Source: Nageia nagi
Lineage: Eukaryota; Pinophyta
Length of the DNA stretch: 64,000 bases
Assembly (NCBI GenBank): GCA_050084985.1
Contig: JBITNC010000001.1
Coordinates: 65,348,001 to 65,412,000, forward strand
Reading direction: 5' to 3'
Below the pieces are notes generated by a model, which was not told the origin of the DNA, searched no databases, and saw nothing but the letters and a program-made list of their open reading frames with translations. Each line of letters opens with the position of its first letter. The stretch's first letter is position 1. Both the position numbers and the translations under genes were made by a program. Positions 36,321-46,211 of this stretch are shown here, piece after piece.

Positions 36321-38455
36321 GGTAAAAATTATTCTGTCATTTGCTACATAAGAATGTGAAAAATAATAAGCATGTGGTTTAATAAACAACATTATATATA
36401 AATTTTAACCATGTTACATTTAATTAACTAAGACATGCTTGATTTGATTCACTAGTGCAAATGTTTTACAATTCAAATAATAATCCATGTACCCAAATAC
36501 ATTTCTCATTTCAAGAACTGTAGATGTAGAGTGACATTGTTGATATTTATTTTCTTATCTAAAATTTAGATCTTCACCTGGATGCTCACATAAGAAGAGC
36601 CCAAGTACTACCCATCCTCAACCAGTTCGCCTTGGTCAGTATTATATTTTCTAACAAGGATAAATACCTACTATTTTCTAAGGTTATGATGTTTATTGGA
36701 TTGACCAAATTATTAATCTTGATTAGGTTTTAATTTATCCTCCTAGGTTATCAGGATAATCCCTGAATGGACATGCAGACATGTGGTATCACTACGCACA
36801 TGTCTATCCACCTATTGGAGTTATGTCTAGACCAATAGAGGAATTAGGGGCAATTGAGAAGTATGAACTTTTCACTATTTGGATTATCAAACTTAAAGGC
36901 TCCAGTCTACTTGTACTCACCTCATGGCTCCCCAAGCAAGTCATGTTGTGGAATGTACATGCAGATGTATTTATTTTACAGGGTTGCTCATATCAATCTT
37001 TGTGTTTTTGTTTGCATAAGAAAATAAAGCAAAAAATGAAACATGAAGTAAAGAGCATGAGTAAAACATCATTCATTCAAAATTTGAAACCTAAGTGTCC
37101 AATGGGCTTTGTTTACCAACCCCTAAAGGACATCTTTACATTATTCCTAATTTCGTACAAGTCCATTTTGCATAAAGAAGTAAATTGCATTATAACTTAA
37201 GAAATTAAGTACTAAACATAAGTACTAAGTATGCTTTTAACTTTTAAGTAGTAAGCATTAACTTAATAAATTTAAGCTCTAAGCATGTATCATTAACTTA
37301 AATATTTAAGTACTAACCATGCATCATTTAAGCATAAGCATGCATTATTCCCATAGCTTAAACATTTTAAGTATGCATGCATCATTTCCTATACAAGAAC
37401 TAGTCCATTCAAAAAGACTTTTAAAGCAAACATTTAAGAGGCATAAGCATGAATTATTTCCTTAATTTGCATAAGTCTACTTATCACTTTGCAATATAAA
37501 TACTTAGCATGCATTTTAAAAAAATAAGTAAGAAGCATGCATCATTCTATTAATTTGCATAAGTTAACATTGCAAATAAGTACTTAAGTATAAACATGCA
37601 TCATTTCCAAGTTTGCACAAGTTTATTAACTTGCATAAAAAAAATGAATGCTTAGAGAGGTATCAAAAAATTTCTCCTCCTAATATTTAAGTAAAACAAT
37701 AAAAAATTCTCCTCCCAATGTTTACTTAAAACAAGTTAGGTGATATGATCCCTTCAATAGATACTTAGGTAAAAAAAAACTAATTTTTACCTTAGTAAAA
37801 AAAATTACACTACTATTATAATATTTCCTACGTAAATTATGAAGGTAAAATTTTAATACTTATAAGTAAAAAAAATCCATTTTTACTTAAATAATAAACA
37901 TATTGCCACATTTTCTAAAACTAGGAGAGCTAGAAGGAGTAATGATGACAATTTTACTCATTATGTATTTTAGGCCATCTACTTACTCTAAAGTAAAGTA
38001 ATTCATCATTAAAATGCTTTAAGTGTGGAGTCTAAGTGCTTCTAAGTGCATTTAATAGAAAGAAATGGCTTGCAAGTAGGCAAAAAATATTAAATGCCTA
38101 TCAAAAAGGAGTAAACATTTGCTTCTAGGTGCAAATGGCTTGCAAGTAATCACAAAATATTAAATTCTCACCAACTAAAGGAGTCAAAAAAGTGCATGAA
38201 GGAAAGAATAAAAAGTTTAAAAAAATATTGAGACTAGATTTGAGTATGAAAGGGTGAGTAATGGAGAATGAGGCTATGCATATACAATATGCAGGACTAG
38301 AGAGGAGAGAGAACCATGGAGGAATGGTTGCATGAGAGGGAGAAGCTAGTGGGGAGAGCCGATACACACTGGAAGAAGCTAGGATAAATGATCAATGAGT
38401 AGGCAAGAGTGATCAAAAGGGGATCAAGGAGTATGCCCACTCATAGATCATGTCA
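36321..38455 (-). other. Copia leader, minus strand, first copy
   Basis: Non-coding leader. 36640-36880 is reverse-complementary to 19370-19600 of the plus-strand relative. 37200-37640 is crowded with CATGCAT words (see finding). 37640-37920 has runs of A and TTTACTTA words. The open frame 36781-37200 has no domain and is not kept in the second copy. Confidence 0.6.
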
Positions 38456-38545
38456 AAAAAGTGGCTCCCCATGTTTGCCAAGCAACTTAGTGGAAGCCAT
38501 TTTTTTTCCTTTGTCTTTTTTCATAGAGAATCCCAAAGAAGTTTC
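38456..38545. other. Contig end not matching the second copy
   Basis: After GATCATGTCAAAAAA the first copy reads GTGGCTCCCC..., while the second (59270 onward) reads GGGCAAAACAAG.... Ninety bases of unassigned sequence before the gap. Confidence 0.6.
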
Positions 38546-38645
38546 NNNNNNNNNNNNNNNNNNNNNNNNNNNNNNNNNNNNNNNNNNNNNNNNNNNNNNN
38601 NNNNNNNNNNNNNNNNNNNNNNNNNNNNNNNNNNNNNNNNNNNNN
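38546..38645. other. Assembly gap of 100 N
   Basis: Exactly 100 undetermined bases, the usual placeholder for a scaffold join of unknown size. Open frames that read across it (38409-38876 and others) are meaningless over the gap. Confidence 0.99.
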
Positions 38646-39435
38646 ATCTCTTCATCAACCTCTTTAAAGGAAGCTTGGGATAGGCTCAAGAAAATCTACC
38701 TAGGGTCCAAATTTTCAAGAAGGTTCACCATTATTCAAAATTTGCTTCAATCTCATCAAAGGGAAGATGAAAATGTTACCATCTATTTGAATAAGATCAT
38801 TTACCTTAGTACCCAACTTGTTGGTTATAGTTGTAACTTGATTAATGACACATTCATGGTCTTCATCATTATTTAAAGCCTTTCTTCAAAGTTAAATAAC
38901 TTTGTGATAATTATATATTGAAACTAAACTTGATGATGAAGAAGAATTATTCTCTCTCAAGAACCTTTCAAGGCTCCTTATGAAGCACAAGGAAACCCTA
39001 AACAAAAAGGTTTTAATCTCTTCTTTAATGGACAAAGACATTGCTTTAAGAGAAATAAAAAATTCTTTCAAGAAGTTCAAACATCAAAAGAATTATTTTT
39101 TGGCTACCACCAAGAAGTTTTAAAATAAGGGAAACAATAACAACTTCAAGTAGAGATATGGAAAGGGAAAGGTAAACGAACTTAATCCCAAAGTAAAATT
39201 TGATGGTAATTGTAACTTTTATGGCAGATATGGTCCCAAAGAATTTGATTGCTACAAAAAAAAAAGAATAAGGGAAATAAAAATATAAAGAACTTCAAAA
39301 GAAAGAATTAAAGTTGATTTTGTTTCTAATTTTTACTCCATGTCTTGCATGTTGTTAACTGATTATATTGTTGACTTTGGATGCACTAATCACTTATGCT
39401 TTGAAAAAGATAATTTTGAAATTTTTTATAAGTAT
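38646..39435 (+). pseudogene. Copia gag-protease remnant, plus strand, second copy (5' cut by gap)
   Basis: Gag from the EAWDRLKKIYLGSKF block onward, in better frame here than in the first copy (38646-38876 open). Zinc-knuckle region near 39195-39260 and protease start near 39365-39430 (IVDFGCTNHLCFEKDNFE, DSG now DFG). Cut at 39435 by the AGTAT-flanked insertion. Confidence 0.78.
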
Positions 39436-40373
39436 TGTTAACACATAAAAATGAATTTATGTTTTTAAATAAATAAATTAATGAAATATGCTTGGCCTAA
39501 ATATATGTCTTGAATGTATTAAAGTGATAATATCAATGTTTGTCTTGAATATGAATTTTATAATGATTATCTTGAATATTGCATGGATTATCTTGAATAT
39601 TGCATGGATTATCTTGAATATTGCATGGATTATCGTGAATATTGCATGGATTATCTTGAATATTGCATGGATTATCGTGAATATTGCATGGATTATCTTG
39701 TTTATTGGTGTGTTTATCTTGAATGTTGTGAATTAGCCTTATTTATGTAGATGCACGTCGACCCATGGGTGGTATTATCTATTATCTATATAAATAAGGG
39801 ATCTAATAGTAAGTCCACAATAACAAGGATACACATGATCCCGCGTATGGTCTTGTAAGTGGCTACCCCTTAAGGTATCTCTTGGTACCGCCTACAAGGC
39901 TGTGGTTTGTGTGCTTCCTTTTGCGAGCTATCCTGACATCTATGATCTATTCTGATATCACACTGCTATCTGAGACATCTATATTGAATTTCTGGACTTA
40001 ATCGAGAGGTCAAAACTATAGAACAAAGGCCACCAATGATCCTTTGTGAATGGAAGAACACCGCTGGTGCTCTTATATCATTGAAACGGACCACCCGTGG
40101 TCCTCTTTTTGCATCCTCACAGGTCACGACATTGTTGGAAAGGTAGCTCATCATCATTACATCACCAATATCTACATCTTTCATTGTCAGGTACGTTCTG
40201 TGAGGTAAGTACATAAATTACAATCTTGGTTGGTACAATTACACTTCTGAATTGGTTATTTTGTTTATTATTATCTAGAATAAATTGCTATCTGTAGCTT
40301 AAATACAAATAATATTGAGTTTGTAGATATTTTCCTATTTACTTATTTGCACGCTCAATTTTATTTATAAACA
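39436..40373 (+). repeat. 5' LTR of PMD-carrying element
   Basis: 938 bp. It matches the 854-bp 3' LTR except for four extra 21-bp repeat units and scattered, largely CG-to-TG/CA differences. It includes three short palindromes (40023-40047, 40054-40074, 40088-40103). Confidence 0.93.
39565..39735 (+). repeat. 21-bp tandem repeat in 5' LTR
   Basis: Six full units with core TTATCTTGAATATTGCATGG, some reading TTATCG, followed by two diverged units. The 3' LTR has only two full units before the same diverged ones. The frame 39488-39736 (repeats of IILNIAW) is its shadow. Confidence 0.9.
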
Positions 40374-40464
40374 TTTGATGAACCCGATGTGAAGTGCACA
40401 TCATTATACTAAAACCCTAAAGGTTTTAGTTAAGACTAACATCTATTTTGTGATTGTTTTAGTT
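40374..40464 (+). other. Expected primer site and short leader of PMD-carrying element
   Basis: The sequence after the 5' LTR is TTTGATGAACCCGATGTGAA. It should contain the tRNA primer site, but I cannot match it to a tRNA with confidence. Confidence 0.4.
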
Positions 40465-41610
40465 ATGGATCAGCTTAAGTTATTCTTGTGTAGTCTTTCA
40501 AAAAGAGATTTGGATGAATTATTGGTAGAAATCAGACATGATGATCCAGAGGGATCCGGAGGAATGCAAAATAGCGCTGAGGGTGACAATAGTAATTTTT
40601 AGGCTACTATGGAAGGTATGCAGAGGTAGATAGATAGATTGGCAAGGATATCAACACCGCCTAATGATTCTTTCGAATTTGGTATCCCTTATGTGATGAG
40701 ATTCGTAGACACATGCCACCATCCGACTACAAAGAGCCAAAATTCAGTAAGTTCAATGGTGAAGGAGATTCAAGAAGACATATACAAGGATTCAAGGATG
40801 AGTGTGAACTCAAAATTAGTACAGACCAAAGATTGCAAGCTAAATTCTTCCCCTAGATCTTGGAAGGAGAGGCTTGAGAATGGTTTATGCCTTACCTGAA
40901 GGGTCCATCACATCATTTGAGGAATTCAGTAATTTGTTTCTGGAGCAATATAAGCATAACATCAAGAAGGAGGTTATGCTATCAGATTTATGTGCTATAA
41001 GCAAGACAGTGATGAGCAACTAGACAAATTTGTTGTAAGGTTTAAGAAGACATGGCAGCAAGTGAAGACCAGATTAACAGAAAAAGAGGTAAATAACATT
41101 TTTAAATAAGTTGTTATATTGCCCTTACAATCATATGTTATCGATTATACACATCTTACATTTTCTGATATGACGTATAAACTGTTAGAGAAAGAAAAAG
41201 TCCTTGTGAAGCTAGGGCTTGTAAAGTATGGCAATAGTGATAAGGCTAAAGCAAAGGATAAGAGACCGCAATCGCCAAAGAAAGAGAAAACTATCCATGT
41301 GGCTGAGAAGACAAGTGAGATGAAGGAGAAGAAATTTGTGAGATTTCCCATACCTCCAATACATATCCTAAAAGACCTTATGGAAAAGGGGTTATTACAA
41401 CCCTTACCTAAGCGTGAAGAAGATCCTACAGCAGAAAAACTGCTTGGTATAAAGAAGATAGGTATTGTGAATATCATCAGACTAAGGACCATGCTACTAA
41501 TGGGTGTGGAAACCTTAGGGATAGAATATAGAAGCTCATAGAAGATGGATTCTATGTGTGTCCAGTAAAGGTCAAATATACAGGAGAAGAACAGCATGTC
41601 AATATGATCT
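40465..41610 (+). pseudogene. Gag remnant of PMD-carrying element
   Basis: From the ATG at 40465 (MDQLKLFLCSLSKRDLDELL) the frame is broken by stops at 40600 and 40628 and by shifts. A gag capsid core is visible near 40880-41100 (LPEGSITSFEEFSNLFLEQY, then a DEQLDKFVVRFKKTWQQVK-like part). The frame 41119-41541 continues with a Lys-rich linker. A C-terminal zinc-like part with H-x-T-K-DHAT-GC form, then the conserved LIEDGFYVCPVK-like segment, follows in another frame at 41480-41580. Gypsy (Tat/Ogre-like) gag by resemblance. Protease does not follow. Confidence 0.72.
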
Positions 41611-42058
41611 TTCTTGAAGATGCTTGCGAGGTTAGCACTGGTGGGAGCTCCAGGCCCTCCGGAGGTATCATTTGGTAGATCAAAATATATAAAAAAAAAA
41701 GAGAGAAAAGCTAGTAGTTGGTTCAGGTCACTAATAGATGTCATGGTCAAGATTAGAGGGCTTCATGACATCATAACAGGAGTGCTGGCATGTTATTTCA
41801 TGATAATAGGACCATCGGCGGTCCTCTTTTAGTGGAAAAATAGAGGAAAGCAAAAGATTCCAATTCCTTTCACAGTGTGAGAAGTCAGAATTTTAGGTCG
41901 TATCGTTGGCATTCATTTTCAAGGATCACAGAACATCAAATTCATTCATCACAGATACATGTACAAGAGCAAATCAGGTACCAAAATTTGTGTTTTATAT
42001 ATATCATGATCAAAATGTTTTTATTTACAATACAACTGGATGAGATTACATAGAATGA
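41611..42058. other. Junction between sense gag and antisense PMD gene
   Basis: No protein seen. It contains one palindrome, GGACCATCGGCGGTCC (41809-41824), and a poly-A stretch near 41690. The frame 41614-41832 is not conserved with any family I know. Confidence 0.45.
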
Positions 42059-42355
42059 TCTAGAATCTCCTACTAGACCCCTCTCCCCCTACACTAGAGC
42101 TAGTAGCCCTGCTAGATGTGCCACCCTCGCATCGTGCCTTGTACTTCTCTGTGCATGCCTTCTCCTTGCTGATCTATCTCTCAGCCTAGCGAAGCTGCTC
42201 ATAGAGGGTCTTGATCTCCTTGTTGGCTGCCTATAAGTCCTGATAGATACCGGTATAATCCCCTCCTTTGAACCGTAGATGACCCTGTAGCTCTCTAATC
42301 TCCTCATCCTTCTGATCGATTTGACCACACAGCTTAGCCATCTCAACCTCAGGAT

Positions 42356-42444
42356 CTGTGACATAGCATAAACATATCATGTTAGTCCCTTGCATATCAT
42401 GAAAGGTAGAAAGTCAAAGCAAAGTAAAAGAGAAAATAGGTTAC
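42356..42444 (-). other. Probable intron of the PMD gene (89 bp)
   Basis: On the minus strand the donor is GATG|GTAACC at 42444 and the acceptor is GCTATGTCACAG|ATCC at 42356. Splicing converts a phase-1 GGT codon to GAT and keeps the frame open into the Lys/Glu-rich last exon, which is otherwise out of frame. Confidence 0.65.
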
Positions 42445-43869
42445 CATCATCATCCTCATCGTAGTCTTCCTCCTCCCAGTCTGTTTCCATCTTATACTCA
42501 GGTTCATACTCATCCTGGTCTGGATCGGTCTCCTCATTGTCATCATGACCTGCATCTAGAGATGTGTCATGAGCATATGTAGAGCTACTCTCTCCTCCCC
42601 ACCCTCCTGTTGTGAAGGGAGTGTCCCATCCGATCTCTATGTCTCCTGTGTCTTCATCCTCCCATGCATCGTCACCTGTGTCAGCATCATGAATGCCTAT
42701 GTGGTGAGGACGATGTGTCCTCCACCAGTCTAGGTAGTCCTCTATGTGATCAGGTCCATCTATGTCATCATCAACCTCATAGTTGGAGTCCTCACTGGGG
42801 GACTCCCAATCTGAGTCCCAATCAAGTACTAGCTCATAATCCTCTGGGAGGTGCCTGCTACAGTAGTAGCACACCACTATCCTGCATTCATCCGGTATAC
42901 CTTACTGGAAGCTGAACTGACAGAGTACCTGCTCTGGCCTGTACGGTTCCACTAGTGCCCTACGTGCCTATAGGTATGTAGGGTGTCTCACCCATGCCAT
43001 CTCCTGTATGTCCTCCTCCCACTCTGGTACACCTCCCTGATAGGGTTTCCAGTATATCTGTGCCTCCTATAGTAGATCAAACCATACCTGCCATCCCTCT
43101 AGGTCCACACTAAGAAAATCTAGTCCCTCTGTCATCGCCCATCGTTGCCAGTGGGTACATCATTTGGCTGATCTAGGGGCAACATCGTTGGTCTAGAGAT
43201 GATGATGTGATCATATGCCCACACCTGCAGTATCATAGAATGAGCCACCTATCTCCCCCCTCTCTCCACCTCTGCAAAGCCGTGGAGGTCATGATAGAGT
43301 TACGCCAGTATCGTAGGGCACCATGCATACCGCTGCCTGTGTGTCACCATGTCCTAAATGATAGGAACCATGCCCACAAGAAAGGTCTCACTACTCTTGT
43401 CTGGGTAGACAATAGCATCCAAAAGGTAGGTAATGAGGAGTCTCATTCGTAGGTCACCCCATGCTGGAGGATACTCTGACACATGTCTCACTAGGGACAC
43501 ACCCCTCTTCCTATGATTTACTTCGTCTGACCCCGTTAGCCATGTAGCCCATACCTCTGCCTGTTCCAAGCTTGGAACAGGAATCATGTTCACTAGCCTC
43601 CCCCTGATAGGAAGTCTAGTGATCCTATAGATATCCTCTAGTGTCACTGTAATCTCACCAGTTGGAAGGTGAATGGTGTTGGAGTTTGGATCCCACCTCT
43701 CCATCAAAGCTGTTAGCATGTTGCGGTCATGAAACACATATTCAACAAACACAAGGTAGCTGAATGAAATGTCCTTTAGAATGCTCCGGGTTGCATCAGT
43801 TTGTGGCCACTATTGGGCAGTGGTGAAGGCAGCACTCTTGCCGGATGGTCACATAAGGTATGCACAGTT

Positions 43870-44252
43870 CTGCAAGAAAAGAATGATAAAAGGCAAGCAG
43901 TATCAAGATATGAAACACAGATAGCAAAAAATAGTACTAGTAAAGAGGACCACCCACGGTCTAGATCAGGTAAGAAGGACTGCCCACAGTCCAAAGTAGG
44001 GCAGAAAGGATCACCAGTGGTCCTATTTCCATGAATAAGGGTGGACAAAATTTGGGGTACAGGTTTGTACGGATGGGCATAGTACAGCCATGATACCAAA
44101 AATGCGAAAAAATAGAATAAAAAGGGAAAAATGAAGGGCTAGGGTATTCAATAGGAAAACCCTAGGGGCAATTTAGAAAACCAGTGTATAGGTAGCTAAA
44201 ATCTGAAGATAAGCAAAAGCATAGCAAGGAAAAGGTAGGAGATGCAATGTAC
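43870..44252 (-). other. Probable first intron of the PMD gene (383 bp)
   Basis: Donor CATTAG|GTACATT at 44252 and acceptor with a strong pyrimidine tract, ATTCTTTTCTTGCAG|AAC, at 43870. Inside it lie three consecutive GGACC-type palindromes (43947-44023). The exon upstream may be mostly untranslated. Confidence 0.5.
43947..44023. repeat. Cluster of three short palindromes
   Basis: GGACCACCCACGGTCT (43947-43962), GGACTGCCCACAGTCC (43977-43992) and GGATCACCAGTGGTCC (44008-44023) follow each other at about 30-bp spacing. Changes in one arm are sometimes matched in the other (ACTG/CAGT). Confidence 0.8.
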
Positions 44253-44470
44253 CTAATGACCAGCAGGAGAATCAGCCACCAAGGTAGCTCTGTGTCCATC
44301 TCAGCATGTGATCGGTAGGGCCATAGCATGCAGCATAGCAATATAGGAAGAATCACCTAGTGATAGTGACAAAATCACCAGCTAAACCTCTCTGAATCAG
44401 TCTCTCAAGCTCTAGGATACTCTCAGCTATGAAAATGATAGGGTGATCAAATGAGGAAGGGTGGGGCCCC

Positions 44471-44477
44471 TTTTATA
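44471..44477 (-). promoter_or_regulatory. TATA box for the antisense PMD gene
   Basis: The minus strand reads TTTCTATAAAAGGGGCCCC, a strong plant TATA context. It lies about 220 bp upstream of the first proposed splice donor and outside both LTRs, suggesting the gene came with its own promoter. Confidence 0.55.
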
Positions 44478-44619
44478 GAAAAGTTAGGGCACATATTTCA
44501 AGATGAATTTCAATTTGAGCATTTGGTATACATGGACGAGCAACCAGGTATCAATTTGGAATCCAGAGGTGATTCGTAGGGACCTGATCTTCATGGTTTT
44601 TGATGAATCATCAAGAAAA

Positions 44620-44688
44620 GGATCACCTGTGGTCTTAGGTTAAGACCACCGGTGTTCTAAGTCTACAAGAAAGGACCGCCCGCATTCC
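44620..44688. repeat. Second cluster of short palindromes
   Basis: GGATCACCTGTGGTCT (44620-44635), AGACCACCGGTGTTCT (44643-44658) and GGACCGCCCGCATTCC (44673-44688) belong to the same GGACC...GGTCC family as the LTR and intron copies. Confidence 0.8.
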
Positions 44689-44795
44689 TTTACCCAGAAA
44701 ATTAGCTTATCTAAGTATCATGGGTGCATCACAAGTGTTTGATCAACATTATATCCAGGAGAATATTGCTTTGAGTTTCATGTTTGTAGACCTGA

Positions 44796-45122
44796 ATTAT
44801 CAGCTTATCATGTCTATGGGTGGAGTTCTAGCTCCTGTTATTAGTTTATCATGTCTTTGAGTGGAGTTCCAACTCCTGTTATTAGCTAATCATGCTTATG
44901 AGTGGAGTTCCAGCTCCTGATATCAACTTATCATGCTTATGAGTGGAGTTCCAGCTCCCATTATCAGCTTATCATGTCAATGAGTGGAGTTCTAGCTCCT
45001 GATATCAGCTTATCATGCTTATGAGTGGAGTTCCAGCTCCCATTATCAGCTTATCATGCTTATGAGTGGAGTTCTAGCTCCCATTATCAGCTTATCATGC
45101 CTCTTGGTGGAGTGTCAGCTCC
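44796..45122 (+). repeat. 41-bp tandem array
   Basis: TGGAGTT starts recur at 44821, 44862, 44903, 44944, 44985, 45026, 45067 and 45108, an unbroken 41-bp register. Units share TGGAGTTCCAGCTCC and ATCAGCTTATCATG. Confidence 0.93.
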
Positions 45123-45705
45123 ATTAGTTTATCACTTATTTTGCAAAGTTTGGTTCTTATGCAATTGCAGTACACCTCTTGGTGCGAAGGCTCAGTTGTG
45201 TGGAACTTAGCTCTTCCCCATCAGCTTATCACTTATTTTGTAGAGTTTAGTTTTTATGCAATTGTAGTACACCTCTTGGTGCAAAGGCTCAGTTGTGTGG
45301 AACTTAGCTCTCCCCTATCAGCTTATCACTTGTTTTGCGAAGTTCGGTTCTTATGCAACTGCAGTATACCTCTTGATGCAAAGGCTCAGTTGTGTGGAAC
45401 TTAGCTCTCACATATCAGCTTATCATTGTTTTATGGAGTTCGGTTCTTATGCAACTGTAGTACACCTCTTGGTGTGAAGGCTCAGTTGTGTGGAACTTAG
45501 CTCTCCCCCATCAGCTTATCATTATTTTGTAGAGTTCAGTTCTTATGCAATAGTGGTACACCTCTTGGTGTGACGGCTCAGTTGTGTGGAACTTAGCTCT
45601 CATGTATCAACTTATCACTTATTTTGTAGAGTTCAGTTCTTATGCAATTGCAGTACACCTCTTGGTGCGAAGGCTCAGTTGCGTGGAACTTAGCTCTCCC
45701 CTGTG
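45123..45705 (+). repeat. 96-97-bp tandem array
   Basis: GTGTGGAACTTAGCTCT recurs with TGGAAC at 45201, 45298, 45395, 45491, 45587 and 45684. Units include ATCAGCTTATCA, a word shared with the 41-bp array, so the longer unit probably grew out of the shorter. Frames 45141-45404, 45295-45477 and 45584-46084 are shadows. Confidence 0.93.
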
Positions 45706-45925
45706 TGTGGTCATGGTTATCATGTCTTGTCTTATGAGTTGGTCATGTGTGTTGTCATGTGTTATCATGTCTTGTCTTGTGAGTTGGTCATGTGTGTTGT
45801 CATGTGTTGTCATGTATTGTCTTGTGATGTGGTCTTGTCAAGTTGTCATCCAGTTGACATGTGTGGTCAAGTCATCTGTCTGGTCATTGTCATGTGTGTT
45901 GTCAAGTTTGTTGTCATGGGTCATC
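45706..45925 (+). repeat. 45-bp GT-rich tandem array
   Basis: About three to four units with GGTCATGTGTGTTGTCATGT starting at 45741 and 45786, then decaying. Made of TCATGT and TTGTC words. Confidence 0.85.
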
Positions 45926-46198
45926 AGCATTGCGGTAAGATTATCAGCTTATCAAATTTTCAGATATATCAGGCTATCACCTTCTACAGCAAAACACAAG
46001 GGGCAAGCATGCCAAGGTAATATCAAAAGGGAGTTTCCTCAACCTATATCTAGTACTAATAAGCTTTATCATGATGTTGTTTAAGTTTAGAATGGTTAAT
46101 GTTTATCATTACTTATCAAAATTATTTGCTATGATATTGTGTTTTTACTTTGAATGCAAAATCTCAAGTCATCTCATGTTTCTTTCAATTTCACATCC
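45926..46198 (+). other. End of interior of PMD-carrying element, no gene seen
   Basis: About 270 bp of unassigned sequence between the repeat arrays and the purine tract; the word TCAGCTTATCA appears once more near 45943. Confidence 0.5.
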
Positions 46199-46210
46199 AA
46201 AGTGGGGCAT
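46199..46210 (+). other. Polypurine tract of PMD-carrying element
   Basis: AAAGTGGGGCAT directly precedes the TGTTAAC start of the 3' LTR. The AAAGTGGGG form is common in Tat/Ogre-type gypsy elements and supports that placement. Confidence 0.7.
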
Positions 46211-46211
46211 T

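Larger units (their letters stand above)
20168..38455 (+). repeat. First copy of large tandem duplication
   Basis: This block is matched, in the same order and orientation, by 38646-59268. Without the private insertion at 31181-35839 it is about 13.6 kb; the second copy without its own insertion is about 13.0 kb, the difference being mostly one 633-bp deletion. In the 264-bp frame 23188-23451 versus 48694-48957 I count roughly nine base differences, about 3-4 percent. Both copies share the CTATT flank of the minus copia, so that insertion predates the split. Confidence 0.9.
26676..38455 (-). mobile_element. Ty1/copia element, minus strand, first copy (5' end missing)
   Basis: 3' LTR 26676-27176, polypurine tract, then RNase H, RT, integrase, protease and gag read rightward to about 36320, with a long leader to about 38455. 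The element is split at 31180/35840 by a nested gypsy element. Its 5' LTR and primer site are not present because homology ends just before the N gap; they are seen in the second copy (60298-60798). Target duplication CTATT at 26671-26675. Confidence 0.88.
42059..44253 (-). pseudogene. Plant mobile domain (PMD, aminotransferase-like) gene remnant, antisense to the element
   Basis: Best domain evidence is in the frame 43752-43354: HDRNMLTALMERWDPNSNT, HLPTGEITVTLEDIYRITRL and LPIRG, the signature start of plant mobile domains. Further blocks follow in order with some stops: ILQVWAYDHIIISRP (about 43230-43190), ARRALVEPYRPEQVLCQF (about 42975-42920), then a long acidic tail (42877-42445). Apparent splice sites give three exons: up to 44253, 43869-42445 and 42355-42059. 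The last intron joins the acidic tail in frame to a coiled-coil-like end (EVEMAKLCGQIDQKDEEIRE). PMD proteins occur both as host genes (MAIN/MAIL1 type) and inside transposons. In-frame stops make it a pseudogene. Confidence 0.78.

Noticed and set aside
36781-37200. 139-residue open frame in the copia leader
   Set aside because: It is broken by indels in the second copy (57600-58010) and by the plus-strand relative, so it is not maintained.
38409-38876. Open frame running through the gap
   Set aside because: It contains 100 N; only the part after 38646 is real copia gag.
39488-39736. Membrane-like protein of repeated IILNIAW
   Set aside because: It is the translation of the 21-bp LTR repeat and is absent from the 3' LTR at that length.
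41145-41750. 201-residue minus-strand open frame, hydrophobic
   Set aside because: It is antisense to the Lys-rich gag linker and gag C-terminus of the PMD-carrying element; its composition is a mirror of that and there is no domain.
45141-46084. Overlapping cysteine-rich repeat proteins
   Set aside because: They are reading-frame shadows of the 97-bp and 45-bp tandem arrays.
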